DNA of 64,000 bases from Planctomycetota bacterium (GTDB lineage Bacteria; Planctomycetota; UBA1135; UBA2386). The stretch spans positions 620,001 through 684,000 of the forward strand of contig JADJWQ010000001.1 of the NCBI GenBank assembly GCA_016716265.1, written 5' to 3'. Position numbers and translations under genes: made by a program. Shown here in pieces: positions 55,201 to 63,108 of the stretch. The notes under the pieces are model-generated. The model was given only the letters and a program-made list of their open reading frames with translations. It did no database searches and was not told where the DNA came from. How positions within the stretch are numbered: position 1 is the stretch's first letter; the number at the start of each line of letters is the position of its first letter.

Positions 55201-55986
55201 CGCGGTGCGGAGGCCGGCATCTGCCTGCACGCGATCCTCGAGCGCATCGACCTGCGCGCTCCTGATGCGCCCGCGATCGAGCGCATCGTCGGCGAGGAGC
55301 TGGCACGCGCCGGTCTCGCCGACCCTCGGCGACACGCCGCGTCGATCGAGCCGGCCACGGTCGCGAGCACGCTGGTCCGCACGCTCGCCCGGGCGCCGCT
55401 GCCCGGCGCGTTCGGCACGGGTAGCGACGGTCGCGGACGGCGGCTGTGCGAGCTGCCGCCCGGCCGCGCCGTGGCCGAGTGGCGCTTCTGCCTGCAGCTC
55501 GCGAGCAGCGGTGGCCCCGAGCTGGCGTCGGCACTGCGGGCCGGGCCCGCCGACGGCTTCGGTGCGCGCTACGCCGAATCGCTGCGCGGGTTGCCGGCGG
55601 AGAACGTCTCGGCGCGGTTGCGCGGCTACCTGTCGGGCTCGATCGACCTGCTGTGTGCATTCGAGGACGACCGGCATTGGGTGATCGACTGGAAGTCGAA
55701 TCACCTCGGCGAATCGCTCGACGCCCACCGCGGCAGCGCATTGGAGCCGGCGATGTTCGAGCACCACTACGTGCTGCAGTACCATCTGTACCTGCTCGCG
55801 CTGCACCGCCACCTTCGCGATCGGCTGGCCGATTACGACTACGAGCGGCACGTCGGCGGCGCTTGCTACGTGTTCCTGCGGGGCGTCGGCGCCGACGGTG
55901 GCGGAATGTTCGTCGATCGGCCGCCGCGCGCCGTGATCGAGGCGCTCGACGCGTTCGCCGGTCGCGCTCCGGGGGCACGACCGTGA
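52279..55986 (+). CDS. recB: Exodeoxyribonuclease V subunit beta (RecB)
   Basis: 1235 aa, the usual length. It is the 3'-5' helicase and nuclease subunit of RecBCD. Helicase motifs are IEASAGTGKTYTIAGLF near residue 20, LVVTFTEAATAELKMRIR, VDEFQDTDPIQWGIF near 387, IGDPKQAIYAFRGADLHTY and VTVHRAKGLQYPVVF near 742. The C-terminal nuclease has WVIDWKSNHLG near 1137 and YVLQYHLYLLALH. All expected parts are present, so it should be active. The stop overlaps the recD GTG by 4 bases. Confidence 0.93.
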   Translation: MTTPPAFDVATTPLPAGRALIEASAGTGKTYTIAGLFVRLVAEQGVKVSRILVVTFTEAATAELKMRIRTALGAALAACEAADGPDAEPDDPLLRSLRSGDRRSHAQRLRAALRGFDEASVATIHGFCKRVLDRAALQSGAPFQVEFVTDDEPLLRGAVEDFWRRTFVGGPPELAKWAVAAELTPNALLSLYRELRRDADARIEPAAPDLATAVAALTQTTPAVGSTFDRARLERLLAEVRWNKDGVLEHRDTGAILDEVSSLLAAGRLTAVAEAMSAPALERVISKRGKAGNIAVAALAEEPFCVACTQAVAARDALHGAVRRALLESVDVDFALAKERATVLTFDDLLRRLRSALDDGPRGERLAATLRSQYEAVLVDEFQDTDPIQWGIFERAFGAGRLYLIGDPKQAIYAFRGADLHTYLRARDTATDRFTLDANYRSRPGLLDALNVLFGQPRPFLADGLGYHAVRAGLGDRADRLRDERPGSVHFLCVQPRDADVGRTRDGRPKPPPIDAVRDAIVRTIVTEIQRLLAHARLRTRDGEGEQPLRAGDIGILTRTNAQAAELRDALAAVGIGAAVGKGREVFQTDEMEELVRVAAAIAAPRDRLAQRAAYTTLIWGDDLAALRRLDAADGELDERIAFLDDCRRAWLRHGFVRAAGLVFDRCGTRARLAGLQGGARRLTNLLHAVELLHRLGEERDLSPAALVAAAADLEEQRGLDSSERELRLDTDRDAVQIVTVHRAKGLQYPVVFCPYLWEGSDPPRNKFVVFRWHDDDGTLRVFVKEPGVDTGALQSATELHRLERFEERLRLAYVALTRAEQRVYVAIGAARGSEDSALAWLLRPPGEAAAGRSELTKQAADQWDRHRSPVQCVRALLERAGDAAGAFSLREVTMPVEAAAPRAAGATPGAERWRLQAAPAAAARLAPWRLTSFSGMLRGAQDATRVVDHDDPAAPTPAEVTPLGPAGGMLAFARGAEAGICLHAILERIDLRAPDAPAIERIVGEELARAGLADPRRHAASIEPATVASTLVRTLARAPLPGAFGTGSDGRGRRLCELPPGRAVAEWRFCLQLASSGGPELASALRAGPADGFGARYAESLRGLPAENVSARLRGYLSGSIDLLCAFEDDRHWVIDWKSNHLGESLDAHRGSALEPAMFEHHYVLQYHLYLLALHRHLRDRLADYDYERHVGGACYVFLRGVGADGGGMFVDRPPRAVIEALDAFAGRAPGARP

Positions 55987-57857
55987 CCGAGCCACGCACG
56001 TCCTGGCGGGCGCTGCGCGAGTCGCGCGCCATCGAGCCGATCGACGAGCAGCTCGCGACGTTCGTACTGCGCCGGGCGGCGCTCGCCGGCGGCGACGCGG
56101 CCGCGCACGATCTGCTCGCGCGCAGTGCTGCGCTGGTCAGCCGTGAGCGCGCGCGCGGCCACAGCTGTGTGTTCCTCGCCGACTGGGCCGGGCTGCCGCT
56201 CGACGTCGACAGCGCGGCACCGCGCACTGCACCGTTCCCGCCGGTCGCGGCGTGGCGGGAGCAGCTGCGGGCGAGCCCGCTGGTCGGGGACGGGAGCGCG
56301 CCGACGCCGCTCGTGCTCGCGGGCGATCGGCTCTACCTGTTCCGCTTCCACGCCGCGGAGCGCCGCGTCGGGGCGCGGCTCCGCGAGCGCGGTTCGGCGC
56401 CGACCGGCGCACCGCACCGCGCCGGCGTCGAACGCTGGTTCCCGGACCCGGCGGAGACGTTCGCGGATGGCGTCGACTGGCAGGCGGTCGCGGCGTGTGC
56501 GGCGTGGTCGCGCCGGCTGGCGGTGATCCTCGGCGGGCCGGGGACCGGCAAGACGACGACCGTCGCGCGGCTGCTCGCGATGCTCGTCGCCGCCGCACCG
56601 CAGACGCGCATTGCGCTGGCCGCTCCGACCGGCAAGGCCGCCGCGCGGCTCACCGATTCGGTGCGCTCGCAGCTCGAGCTGCTCGAGCTGCCGGCACCCG
56701 CGCGCGCGGCACTCGCTGCGGTCGAGGCGAGCACGCTGCACCGGCTGCTCGGCTTCCTGCCGACCGCCGGCGTGTTCCGCCACCACCGGCGGCGGCCGCT
56801 CCCGGCCGATGTGATCGTCGTCGACGAGGCGTCGATGGTCGACCTGGAGCTGATGGACGCGCTGCTCGACGCCGCACCGCCCGCTGCCCGACTCGTCCTG
56901 CTCGGCGATCCCGACCAGCTCGCGAGCGTCGCGACCGGCCACGTGCTCGGCGACCTGCTCACGGCGGCGGACCCCGATCGAGGCGTCGGACCGCACCTCG
57001 CGGCCGTCGTCGCGGCATCGACCGGCCGCGCGATGCCGGGGGCGTGCGACGACGACGTAGCGCTGGCCGACGCGGTCGTGCGGCTGCGGCACACGTGGCG
57101 CTTCGGCGGCGGGATCCGCGACCTCGCGGCGGCGGTCCGCGCGGGCGATGCCGACGCAGCCGCAACAGTGCTCGCGGACCCGGTGCGCAACGACGTCCGG
57201 GCTGCACCCGCGTTCGATCCTGCCACCGCGGCCCGCTCCCTCGCACCGCTCGACGGGTGGCTGCGCGCGGTGACGACCGCGGCGTCACCGGAGGCCTGCC
57301 TGCGGGCGCTGGCCGACACCCAGATCCTGTGCGCGGTGCGCGAGGGACCGCAGGGCGTCGCGTCGCTCGGCGCGGCGATCGACGCGCGGCTCCGGACGCT
57401 CGGACTGCCGTCGCCGGCGACGGACGGTCCCTACCACCGCGGCCGGCCGTTGCTCGTGACGGCGAACGATCACGCTGCGCGCCTCTACAACGGCGACGTC
57501 GGCGTGTGCTGGAGCGCGCCGGGCGAGGCGTCGCGCGCGTGGTTCCCGGGCGAGGATCGCGAGGCGCCGCGCGCCGTCGGGATCGGCCGGCTGCCGCCGC
57601 ACGAGCCGGCGTGGGCGATCACGGTGCACAAGAGCCAGGGCTCCGAGTACGGCAGCGTGCTGCTGGTGCTGCCCGAGCGCGACTCCCCGGTCGCGACCCG
57701 CGAGCTGGTCTACACGGGCGTGACGCGGGCGCGGCGGGACGTCACGCTCCTCGCCAGCGAGGGCGCATTGCGGCGAGCGATCGGCCGGCGGACCCGACGC
57801 GTATCAGGTCTCGTCGAGGTGCTGCGCGGCGCCGGGGACGACCATCGCCTGATGTAA
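55983..57857 (+). CDS. recD: Exodeoxyribonuclease V subunit alpha (RecD)
   Basis: 624 aa from a GTG at 55983 that overlaps the recB TGA. It is the 5'-3' helicase subunit of RecBCD. Motifs are ILGGPGTGKTTTVARLLAML near residue 182, APTGKAAARLTDSVR, VDEASMVDLELMDALL near 281, LLGDPDQLASVATGHVLGDL and ITVHKSQGSEYGSVLLVLP near 546, ending with YTGVTRARRDVTLLAS. Length and motif order fit RecD rather than RecD2. The overlap with recB implies translation from one message. Confidence 0.93.
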   Translation: MTEPRTSWRALRESRAIEPIDEQLATFVLRRAALAGGDAAAHDLLARSAALVSRERARGHSCVFLADWAGLPLDVDSAAPRTAPFPPVAAWREQLRASPLVGDGSAPTPLVLAGDRLYLFRFHAAERRVGARLRERGSAPTGAPHRAGVERWFPDPAETFADGVDWQAVAACAAWSRRLAVILGGPGTGKTTTVARLLAMLVAAAPQTRIALAAPTGKAAARLTDSVRSQLELLELPAPARAALAAVEASTLHRLLGFLPTAGVFRHHRRRPLPADVIVVDEASMVDLELMDALLDAAPPAARLVLLGDPDQLASVATGHVLGDLLTAADPDRGVGPHLAAVVAASTGRAMPGACDDDVALADAVVRLRHTWRFGGGIRDLAAAVRAGDADAAATVLADPVRNDVRAAPAFDPATAARSLAPLDGWLRAVTTAASPEACLRALADTQILCAVREGPQGVASLGAAIDARLRTLGLPSPATDGPYHRGRPLLVTANDHAARLYNGDVGVCWSAPGEASRAWFPGEDREAPRAVGIGRLPPHEPAWAITVHKSQGSEYGSVLLVLPERDSPVATRELVYTGVTRARRDVTLLASEGALRRAIGRRTRRVSGLVEVLRGAGDDHRLM

Positions 57858-57926
57858 TAATCACACCCGGTACCGATCGGAAGTCAGGCGGCGCTCGAGG
57901 GCGGCGGGGATCGCGCCGGTCAGGAA

Positions 57927-58256
57927 CTCCGCGTTCTGCTCGCCCGCGACCCCGACTTGCTGCTCGCGGTGCGGAAGATCTTCGTGCGGAGCTACTTCGC
58001 GTCGCAGCGCCGCCAGGCGCGAGAGCTCGGGATCGTCGAGCCGCGCCCGGCGACAATGGTGGCCGCGCAGTTCTTCGACTCGGCGCTCCGGCTCGACCCC
58101 CACTTCCATGCTCTGTTCGCCGACGGCGTCTGTGTCGTGTCTTCCGCCCATGACCGCGCGACCTTCCACCCGAGGCCGGCACCGACCGACGAGCAGCTCG
58201 CCCGGGTGACGGCGCGCATCGATAGGCGCGTCCGCGCGCTGCTCCGTGACCGAGGA
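57927..58256 (+). pseudogene. Remnant of an IS91-like (Y2) transposase
   Basis: Seventy bases after recD a fragment of about 110 codons reads LRVLLARDPDLLLAVRKIFV, then FFDSALRLDPHFHALFADGV and FHPRPAPTDEQLARVTARID, ending at RDRGLLQDD. This matches the middle of the Y2-type putative transposase family. The N-terminal zinc ribbon and the C-terminal part are both missing. It ends where the next fragment begins. Confidence 0.75.
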
Positions 58257-58389
58257 CTACTGCAGGACGATGGGGGCGGTTTGCAGCTGGACGGCGAGCG
58301 ACATCCGCTCGTCGTAGTCGTCCCGGGTCTGCCGCGGCCCGTCCGTGCACAGCGCGATGATGCCGAACGGCAGCCGCGGGTCGCCGCAC
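58257..58389 (-). pseudogene. Unidentified minus-strand gene fragment (43 codons)
   Basis: Reading on the minus strand, an in-frame stretch gives LPFGIIALCTDGPRQTRDDY, then MSLAVQLQTAPIVLQ and a TAG at 58257-58259. It looks like the end of a real protein, not a shadow, and it begins exactly where the FG-GAP remnant on the other strand ends. I cannot place its family. Confidence 0.4.
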
Positions 58390-58390
58390 G

Positions 58391-58927
58391 CAGGAGGTCG
58401 TCGCCGTCGACGACGGAACCGGTCACTTCACGATCGCGAGCCGCGACTTCTTCCCGGCCATCCCCAACAGCATCGTCCCGCACCACGACGTCGCGGACGT
58501 CGACGGGGACGGTGATCCCGACATCGTCTTCGGCGACATCGGCAGCGGGCCGACCACGCCGTGCCGGATCCGCTGCGACGTCAACCGCACGCGACAGGTC
58601 TACGCCTCCGCCGCGCCGAGCGCCGGAGCACGTTGGACCCTCCGAGCTCCGAGGCCCGACACAGGGTCTGGCCGTCCCCGCTCTCGCCGCCCGCGAGGCG
58701 ACGACGCCGCGTTCGGCGCGCTCGGCACGTTCGGACTCGATCCTACGGCGATCATCGTGTGGCCCGCGGCCATCGCGCTCGACCCGCGCGGCTCGGCGAT
58801 GATCGATGTGAGGATCCCAGCCGGCTTCTCGATCGGTGCTCGGCTCTTCGCCCAGGCGCTCGTCATCGACCTGACCAACTCCCGGTTCACCCATCTGACC
58901 AACGTCTGGGCCGACGCCGTCCGCTGA
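58391..58927 (+). pseudogene. C-terminal remnant of an FG-GAP/VCBS-repeat secreted protein
   Basis: About 178 codons, starting in mid-protein, read QEVVAVDDGTGHFTIASRDF, then HHDVADVDGDGDPDIVFGDI, a typical FG-GAP/VCBS calcium-binding repeat. A short arginine-rich stretch follows, then the shared C-terminal module (IIVWPAAIALDPRGSAMIDV, GARLFAQALVIDLTNS) and a natural stop. No start codon or signal peptide precedes it, so the 5' part is lost. Confidence 0.75.
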
Positions 58928-58977
58928 CGGCCCGACGGTCCACGCGGCCATCGGACGCCGGGTCGACCGCGATCCGG

Positions 58978-59745
58978 CTACCGCGCACCGAGCCGCGCCT
59001 CGAGCGCGTTGCTCGTCGTACCCCCGAACGGGTTCGCACCCGGATCGAACGCGAACACCTGCATGAACACCGACCGTCCCGCGAAGACCGCGTCGTTCGG
59101 GATCGTCAGCGCGAGCGTCGCGGTGCCAGCACCGGTCGACGCACCGATCAGCACCTCGCCGCTCGTGTACACGGTGCAGCCGGTCATCCCGATCGGCGTC
59201 AGGTCGAACGGCAGCGGCAGACCGAACCACGACTGGTTCGAGAACCCGACCTCGAAGTACGCGAGGCCGCTCGGCGGCAGCCGCGTCGCCTCGACGGTGT
59301 AGCGATCGCCGAGCCACGGCCGGCTGCCCGGTACCGCGGCCAACGTCGGCGTGCCGGCGGTGCCGGCGCAACCGCTGCCGAACAGGCGCGTCGACGCGAC
59401 CGCATCCGCCGCGTAGGTCCAGGTCATGTACGGCTGCCCGCCGAACAGCAGCGACTCCCCGCTGGCCGGATCGAACGTCATCGCGATCTGCGCTGAGAGC
59501 CCCGGGTTCGCCGCCGGCGTGCGCAAGAGCCACGTCACACCGTCCCACTCCCACGTGTCGACGAGGAACCCGTGCGTGTCCCGTCCGCCGTGCACGACGA
59601 GCCGGTCGCGGACCGCGTCGTAGGTCATGCCGTGGTTCGTGCGCTCGCCCGACGGAACCGTCGCCGCGAGCTGCGTCCAGTCGTTGCCGTCCCATTCCCA
59701 TCTCGGGCTTCGCCCGACACCCAACCGGTAGCCCGGTCGACGCAC
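58978..59745 (-). CDS. Kelch-type secreted protein, 5'-truncated
   Basis: The frame gives 255 aa but begins in mid-protein. The first about 13 residues (MRRPGYRLGVGRS) look like junction sequence, then kelch-like units follow: PRWEWDGNDWTQLAATVPSG, MTYDAVRDRLVVHGGRD, TWEWDGVTWLLRTPAANPG and MTFDPASGESLLFGGQPY. The last about 130 residues are a complete C-terminal module starting FGSGCAGTAGTPTLAAVPGS and ending VFAFDPGANPFGGTTSNALE. No signal peptide is present, unlike relatives, so the front has been lost, possibly when the neighbouring transposase-like gene arrived. Confidence 0.72.
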   Translation of the reverse strand: MRRPGYRLGVGRSPRWEWDGNDWTQLAATVPSGERTNHGMTYDAVRDRLVVHGGRDTHGFLVDTWEWDGVTWLLRTPAANPGLSAQIAMTFDPASGESLLFGGQPYMTWTYAADAVASTRLFGSGCAGTAGTPTLAAVPGSRPWLGDRYTVEATRLPPSGLAYFEVGFSNQSWFGLPLPFDLTPIGMTGCTVYTSGEVLIGASTGAGTATLALTIPNDAVFAGRSVFMQVFAFDPGANPFGGTTSNALEARLGAR

Positions 59746-59881
59746 GAACGTGGATGAAGCAGCCGATCGTCGTCAGGGGATGAAGACGGCGCCGCTCTCC
59801 GCTACGACTCCAGCTTGCAACAAGTAGCCAAGCGGAGGCAGCGCCGTACGTCAGTTTCTATCGCGTTTCGCCGGTTCGATC

Positions 59882-61388
59882 ATGGCGGTCCTGTCGGGTT
59901 TTGACCGGATCGTGTTCAGGGGCTCGCACCGGAGCCTGGCGTTCAACCACGGGATGGAGGCGTTCGTGAACAGCATCGGCGTCCTCCGCAAGGACTTCGG
60001 TGCCTACGCCCGGCAGACGACCGAGGAGTTGAAGTCGGCGTCGCTGGCCAGGTGCTACGAACTCGAAGCGGCCGTACCGCATGCTGACGTCGAGCCGCGA
60101 GCGGAAGGAAACGCTCGTGCAGCGGATCCTCGAGCGATCGCCCGTCGACGAAGGCCTGATCTGCGTTCTGTCCTGCGTCGAGCCCTGCACGACGTTCAAC
60201 TTGTTCAGGTCGCGGGAGACGAAGAGGCGCGAGTTCCGCAGACAACCCGGAAAGTGCCAGCACCTCTACCACGACTTCCTCCATCCCCGCTTCGGTCTGA
60301 TGCACGTCCGCCTGCAGACCTGGTTCCCGTTCACGGTTCAGGTCTGCATGAATGGACGCGAGTGGCTGGCTCGCGAGATGACGAAATCGTGCATCCGCTT
60401 CGTCAAGGAGGACAACTGCTTTCCGCACGTCGATGATCCGTTACGGGCCCAGCGTCTTCTCGCGAAGCAGGTCCACGTCGACTGGCCGCACGTGCTCGAC
60501 CGCCTCGCACTCGAGGTCAACCCCGCGCTCCCTTCGATTCTCCGGCGAGATGATCCGCACCACTACTGGTGTGCGCACCAGCTCGAGTGGGCAACCGACG
60601 TCCTCTTCGTTGATCACCAGTCGCTCGCCGCCGTCTATCAGCCTCTCGTGCAGCACGCGATGACTCGGTTTTCCTGTGCAGACGTCATGCGGTTCCTCGG
60701 CCGCAAGGCGAGCCACGCCTTCCTCGGCGAGGTCACCAGCGACTTCAAGAACCGCGTCGAAGGCATCCCGGTCATGCACCGCGCAGGCCGCAACTCGGTC
60801 AAGACCTACGACAAGAACGGCAGCATCCTCCGTGTCGAGACGACCATCAACGCGCCGACCGAGCTGCGCGCACCCAGGCCGAAGGGCGAGTCCGGCGAGC
60901 TCGTCGTCCAGCCGGTCCGGAAGACCGTGGCGGACCTCGAGCGCCTCACGGAGATCGGCCAGCGCGCCAACGAACGCTACCTCGACGCACTGGCAGAGAT
61001 GCACCAGGACGCTTCGTTGCACGAAGTCATCGCCCCGATCTGCAAGCACGCCACCTTCCGCGGGAGGCGCGTGCGCGCGCTTCGGCCGTGGGATTCCGAT
61101 GACCTTGCCCTGTTCCAGGCGATCGCGGACGGAGCCTTCGTCCTGCGTGGCTTCACCAACCGCGACCTCGTCAACAGGCTCTACCAGAAGCCGGCTGCCG
61201 ATGACTCCGACCGTCGCCAACGCCGGTCCCGAACCTCGCGCCAGCTCCGCCTGCTCCGCGCACACGGCGTCATCCGCAAGCTTCCGAAACAGAATCGCTA
61301 TCAGCTCACCGACAAGGGCCGGCGCATCGTCACGGCCATCCTCGCAGCCCGCGATACTCCCGTATCTGCTCTTCTGCACGCCGCTTGA
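59882..61388 (+). pseudogene. Transposase-like gene of unrecognised family, one frameshift
   Basis: From the ATG at 59882 the frame reads MAVLSGFDRIVFRGSHRSLA to CYELE, then shifts near 60068 and continues as RPYRMLTSSRERKETLVQRI to the stop at 61388 (435 aa in the second frame). Distinctive segments are VLSCVEPCTTFNLFRSRETK, HVRLQTWFPFTVQVCMNGRE, HAFLGEVTSDFKNRVEGIPV and KTYDKNGSILRVETTINAP; the end is winged-helix-like (QLRLLRAHGVIRKLPKQNRY). I recall similar repeated hypothetical proteins in several bacteria, consistent with a mobile family, but I see no DDE, Y2 or serine-recombinase signature. Confidence 0.6.
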
Positions 61389-61781
61389 GATGTTTGCGCG
61401 GCGCGTACATGTTGGGCCTCAGGGACCCAGGACGCTTGGTTCGCATCCTGCATCCGATAGGGAGGGGCGTCGTTTTGTACAAGTTCTTTTTAAACAGGAT
61501 CTTGTGATCGCTCCCCGCCCCCGCCGCACCGCTCGGTGTCAGCGCCGCGCCTCACTCAATCCGGGAGCCACACCCGATGGGGCCGGTAAGCAGCCACGTA
61601 GGGACATCCCCCAGAAGGATCGGTGGGCGAGTACACGCCCCTGGTCCTTCCTGCGGGCTGTGAAACCGCAGACATCTCGGATATCATAGACTCACTGTTC
61701 TCGTCACGCGCAAACTTGTCTACGTCTTTGGCTGCGTGGCTCGACCACGCGGAGCCATCCTGTTTCCTGCGAGGTAATCGC
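61389..61781. other. Gap with an AT-richer patch, no gene seen
   Basis: This follows the transposase-like gene. Bases about 61475-61500 (GTACAAGTTCTTTTTAAACA) are the most AT-rich in the neighbourhood and may include the end of the mobile element or the promoter of the next gene. A frame continuous with the next gene is open from 61623 but has no signal peptide at its start. Confidence 0.35.
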
Positions 61782-62831
61782 ATGACAACGGTCGAATCAG
61801 CCGGCCTATGTTTGGCCAGCGCCTTCACTTGGCTCGTCTTCGCTACCGGCGCTCACGTATCAGCCCAGACCCGCTTGACCACTTTCGACACGAGCCTTGA
61901 TGGATGGCAGGGCTGGACATCCACCGGTGTCGCTTCCGGTGTGAGCTGGAGGGCGACATCATCGCCCGGATTGGCGCCGGGATATTGCCGTTTCCAAGAT
62001 CCCGGGTCGCCGACCACCTGGATACGCACCACATCTCAGGCCTTCATAGGGCACCCGGACTGGACTTCCCTCGGCAATGCTGGTGTTATCAGATTCGACT
62101 TCGCGGTATTGCAGGTAGACCCAAGCTGCAGGATCTACGAAAACCAGGTCCAGCTACTCGGGTCTCGCAATGCAGTCAACAGCGTTGCAACATGGATTGG
62201 CTCTGTTCCCGCAACCACCACCTGGACCACCCAGTTCGCGCCAATCGTAGAATCTCATTGGCGCGTTACCTCGGGGTCGTGGGCAGAATTGCTTGCAAAC
62301 GTCACAGAGGTCCGAATCCTGGTAGAGGTCGTCGATAATACGGGATGCTCAGGCACCGAGATTACGGGCATCGACAACATCCGGGTGGATCCCTGCGGTG
62401 GGGTTTCCGGCACGGCAAACAGTGCCGCGGCGACGCTCACAATAAACGGCCCCGTTACTGGCTCGGCTCCGCACAGGGTTGCACTTCAGCCCGGAGGGGC
62501 CATGACCGTCGACTGGTCCAGTCAGCTTCTTAGTGGGCAGCCGAACGCCGGCGCGGCAACGGTGCTTTTCTGGAGTCCCAGCACGTGTACCGGTTCGGTC
62601 TATCTCGGTTGTGCGGGCACGGTCGATCTTAATTTCGCGCAGGGAATCGAAGTGCTCTTCGACGGCATCACGCTTCCGCTGTTCGTGCTTGGCGCGAACG
62701 GGACTGCCAGGCAGACTTTTTCGGTACCTAATAGCTGGACCCCGGGCATACTGAGCCTTCAGGGCCTGATCCTCCAGCCGCCGGGCGGCTGTGCATGGGG
62801 CTTTACACTCACGGCGGCGTTCGATCTCTGA
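61782..62831 (+). CDS. Secreted protein of lower GC with C-terminal module
   Basis: 349 aa from an ATG at 61782, with GAGGTAA about 7 bases upstream; the longer frame from 61623 lacks a start signal. The signal is LCLASAFTWLVFATGAHVSA. Residues about 30-190 read as a sugar-binding-like jelly roll (FDTSLDGWQGWTSTGVASGV, GYCRFQDPGSPTTWIRT, ILVEVVDNTGCSGTEITGID). The rest forms a C-terminal beta module (TVDWSSQLLSGQPNAGAATV, then GILSLQGLILQPPGGCAWGF). Base composition looks lower in GC than the neighbours, suggesting transfer from a different source. Confidence 0.75.
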   Translation: MTTVESAGLCLASAFTWLVFATGAHVSAQTRLTTFDTSLDGWQGWTSTGVASGVSWRATSSPGLAPGYCRFQDPGSPTTWIRTTSQAFIGHPDWTSLGNAGVIRFDFAVLQVDPSCRIYENQVQLLGSRNAVNSVATWIGSVPATTTWTTQFAPIVESHWRVTSGSWAELLANVTEVRILVEVVDNTGCSGTEITGIDNIRVDPCGGVSGTANSAAATLTINGPVTGSAPHRVALQPGGAMTVDWSSQLLSGQPNAGAATVLFWSPSTCTGSVYLGCAGTVDLNFAQGIEVLFDGITLPLFVLGANGTARQTFSVPNSWTPGILSLQGLILQPPGGCAWGFTLTAAFDL

Positions 62832-63108
62832 ACACACCCGACGGCGAAGTCGGGGAGGGGGCTGTTACCCCGCGCGCTCCACCAGGTCATCCGCGTCGCT
62901 GAGATCGACATGCTTGTAAGGGGCCAGATCGAGCGGCTACCGCTCGGCTGAAATCCGGCACAGCTGGTGGGATCATCGCGGCGGTTCGGAGAGCCTCTCG
63001 AAGGGCTCAGAGCGCTGCCCGGCGACAGTCTCGGGTGGGTCGGAGCGCTCGATCGTTGTCGCCAGATTGTCGCCACTCGGTGGGGGGTAGGTTCGACTTC
63101 GGGCAGGA

